Assembly: GCA_039970095.1 (NCBI GenBank) | Contig: JBDVMP010000053.1 | Location: 1 to 64,000, forward strand | DNA length: 64,000 bases | From: JAMZMI01 sp039970095 | Lineage (GTDB): Bacteria > Bacteroidota > Bacteroidia > Cytophagales > Cyclobacteriaceae | Direction: 5' to 3' | Shown: piece after piece, positions 63,366 through 64,000 of the stretch | How positions within the stretch are numbered: position 1 is the stretch's first letter | How the letters are laid out: each line of letters opens with the position of its first letter | Program-made: the position numbers and the translations under genes | Notes under the pieces: generated by a model | What the model was told of the DNA's origin: nothing | What the model saw: the letters and a program-made list of their open reading frames with translations, nothing else | Databases searched by the model: none

Positions 63366-63565
63366 TCTCTTTCCAAATGAATTAAAGAAAGAGGGAGATA
63401 TTTTGAAATTTTGTGTGGAATAATTCGCCTATGACCAAAGAAATTATCCGTCGGGTAGGCTTAATTGAAACTTGCCCGAAGATTCGAATGGATGAAATAA
63501 CTAAGGGCTAGCGCCTAAAAGACGGTTGCCCTTTCTGTAATTCGATCACATTTGTTGAAAGCCAA

Positions 63566-64000
63566 TTACCACGTTGTGCTTTTGAGGTTGTGCACGGCTC
63601 GCATGATATCTTTCTGAGAGATCTGCCCGAGAATTTTACCGTGACTCACAACAGGAAAACGTCTTATCCTCAATTCCAGAAATTTACCTGCGGCATCAAA
63701 TATGTTCGTTTCCGGTGAAATGCTGATAACGCTGGTTGACATGTGGTCAGAGACTGTGCCGGAAAGGTTTGGCATGTTGTTGTATTTACCCTTCACCACC
63801 TCTTTCATACAGTCACCTTCGGATATAACTCCTACCAGATCGCCAGAGTCATTTACTACCGGACCGCCTGAGATTTTGTTTTTTAGTAAACTGTTGATGA
63901 CTTCATCCATGTGCTGGTCAGGATGAAACGTGATGAGTTTGGTGGACATATAATCCGAAACTGTCACAGCTGGTTTGCCTTCAGATTTGGATTTTTCTAC
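63566..64000 (-). CDS. CBS-domain pair protein (5' end outside the window)
   Basis: The frame runs open to the window edge, with 11 more codons upstream of the GTG at 63967 (EKSKSEGKPA), so the gene is truncated here. Two CBS domains follow: VSDYMSTKLITFHPDQHMDEVI then GPVVNDSGDLVGVISEGD, and VSDHMSTSVISISPETNIFDAAG then RRFPVVSHGKILGQISQKDI. CBS pairs bind adenosyl nucleotides. It has no other domain in this window and may act as a free regulator. The 200 bp between it and the aminotransferase promoter hold only a 27-codon frame I would not support. Confidence 0.85.
   Translation of the reverse strand, partial: VEKSKSEGKPAVTVSDYMSTKLITFHPDQHMDEVINSLLKNKISGGPVVNDSGDLVGVISEGDCMKEVVKGKYNNMPNLSGTVSDHMSTSVISISPETNIFDAAGKFLELRIRRFPVVSHGKILGQISQKDIMRAVHNLKSTTW

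Noticed and set aside
63432..63512. Short frame MTKEIIRRVGLIETC between the aminotransferase and CBS genes
   Set aside because: Only 26 residues, with no clear promoter and no family resemblance; probably chance.

Overview
The window is a stretch of chromosome from a gliding-type member of the Bacteroidota, most likely order Cytophagales. The evidence is the type IX secretion genes porU and porV next to pssA, the gliding lipoprotein gene gldH directly behind a RicT-type PSP1 gene, a GWxTD-domain protein, tandem SiaC/DUF1987 genes, a CarbopepD_reg-type outer-membrane receptor, and several TAnnTTTG promoter elements of the kind used by the Bacteroidota primary sigma factor. Almost everything looks like ordinary core chromosome. 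I see no integrase, transposase, prophage, CRISPR array or rRNA operon.

Layout. 1-0.7 kb: 3' end of a tRNA (probably Val) with its terminator, degenerate T-arm fragments, and an NlpC/P60 peptidase. 0.7-9.3 kb: asnB, Dps, a methyltransferase, a GWxTD protein followed by rlmB, manC and recQ. 9.4-12.6 kb: purD, then the overlapping pair ricT-gldH. 12.5-17.3 kb: a 1332-residue SF1 helicase behind a membrane-anchored helix-hairpin-helix protein. 17.4-20.9 kb: hemA overlapping a WG-repeat protein. 20.9-28.2 kb (minus strand): an apparent operon MBL hydrolase - pssA - porU - porV - inactive M16 protein. 28.3-33.5 kb: FAD oxidoreductase, a fused pseudo-peptidase/propeller/outer-membrane-barrel protein, and yicC, ending in a long bidirectional terminator. 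33.6-38.6 kb: DUF2911, an unknown lipoprotein, MazG, DUF2721, YciI, comB, gcvT and exonuclease III. 38.8-41.3 kb: two SiaC paralogues, CsaA, a HEAT-like protein and RNase HII. 41.5-45.7 kb: an outer-membrane receptor and an ArsR-SRPBCC-DoxX-DUF1801 operon with two perfect operator-like palindromes. 46-49 kb: prfB with its programmed +1 frameshift, an MFS transporter and a YhhN lysoplasmalogenase. 49-54.9 kb: a toast-rack-like protein, grpE-dnaJ, LemA with two TPM proteins, and a possibly frameshifted lipoprotein. 54.9-64 kb: obg-adk-hpt-M42 peptidase, a small membrane protein, hemE, a 7TM-DISM hybrid histidine kinase, an aspartate aminotransferase and a CBS protein cut by the window edge.

How the genes fit together. 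PorU (sortase) and PorV (its scaffold) form the cell-surface attachment machinery of type IX secretion, and GldH belongs to the linked gliding apparatus. asnB, manC and the methyltransferase suggest surface-polysaccharide synthesis. hemA and hemE belong to tetrapyrrole synthesis, purD and hpt to purine metabolism, and grpE/dnaJ to the DnaK chaperone system.

No wholly new multi-gene system is evident. The best candidates for undescribed biology are the large helicase with a nuclease-like but apparently degenerate tail, the pseudo-peptidase/propeller/barrel fusion, the lone catalytically dead M16 protein in the T9SS operon, and the orphan SiaC pair.
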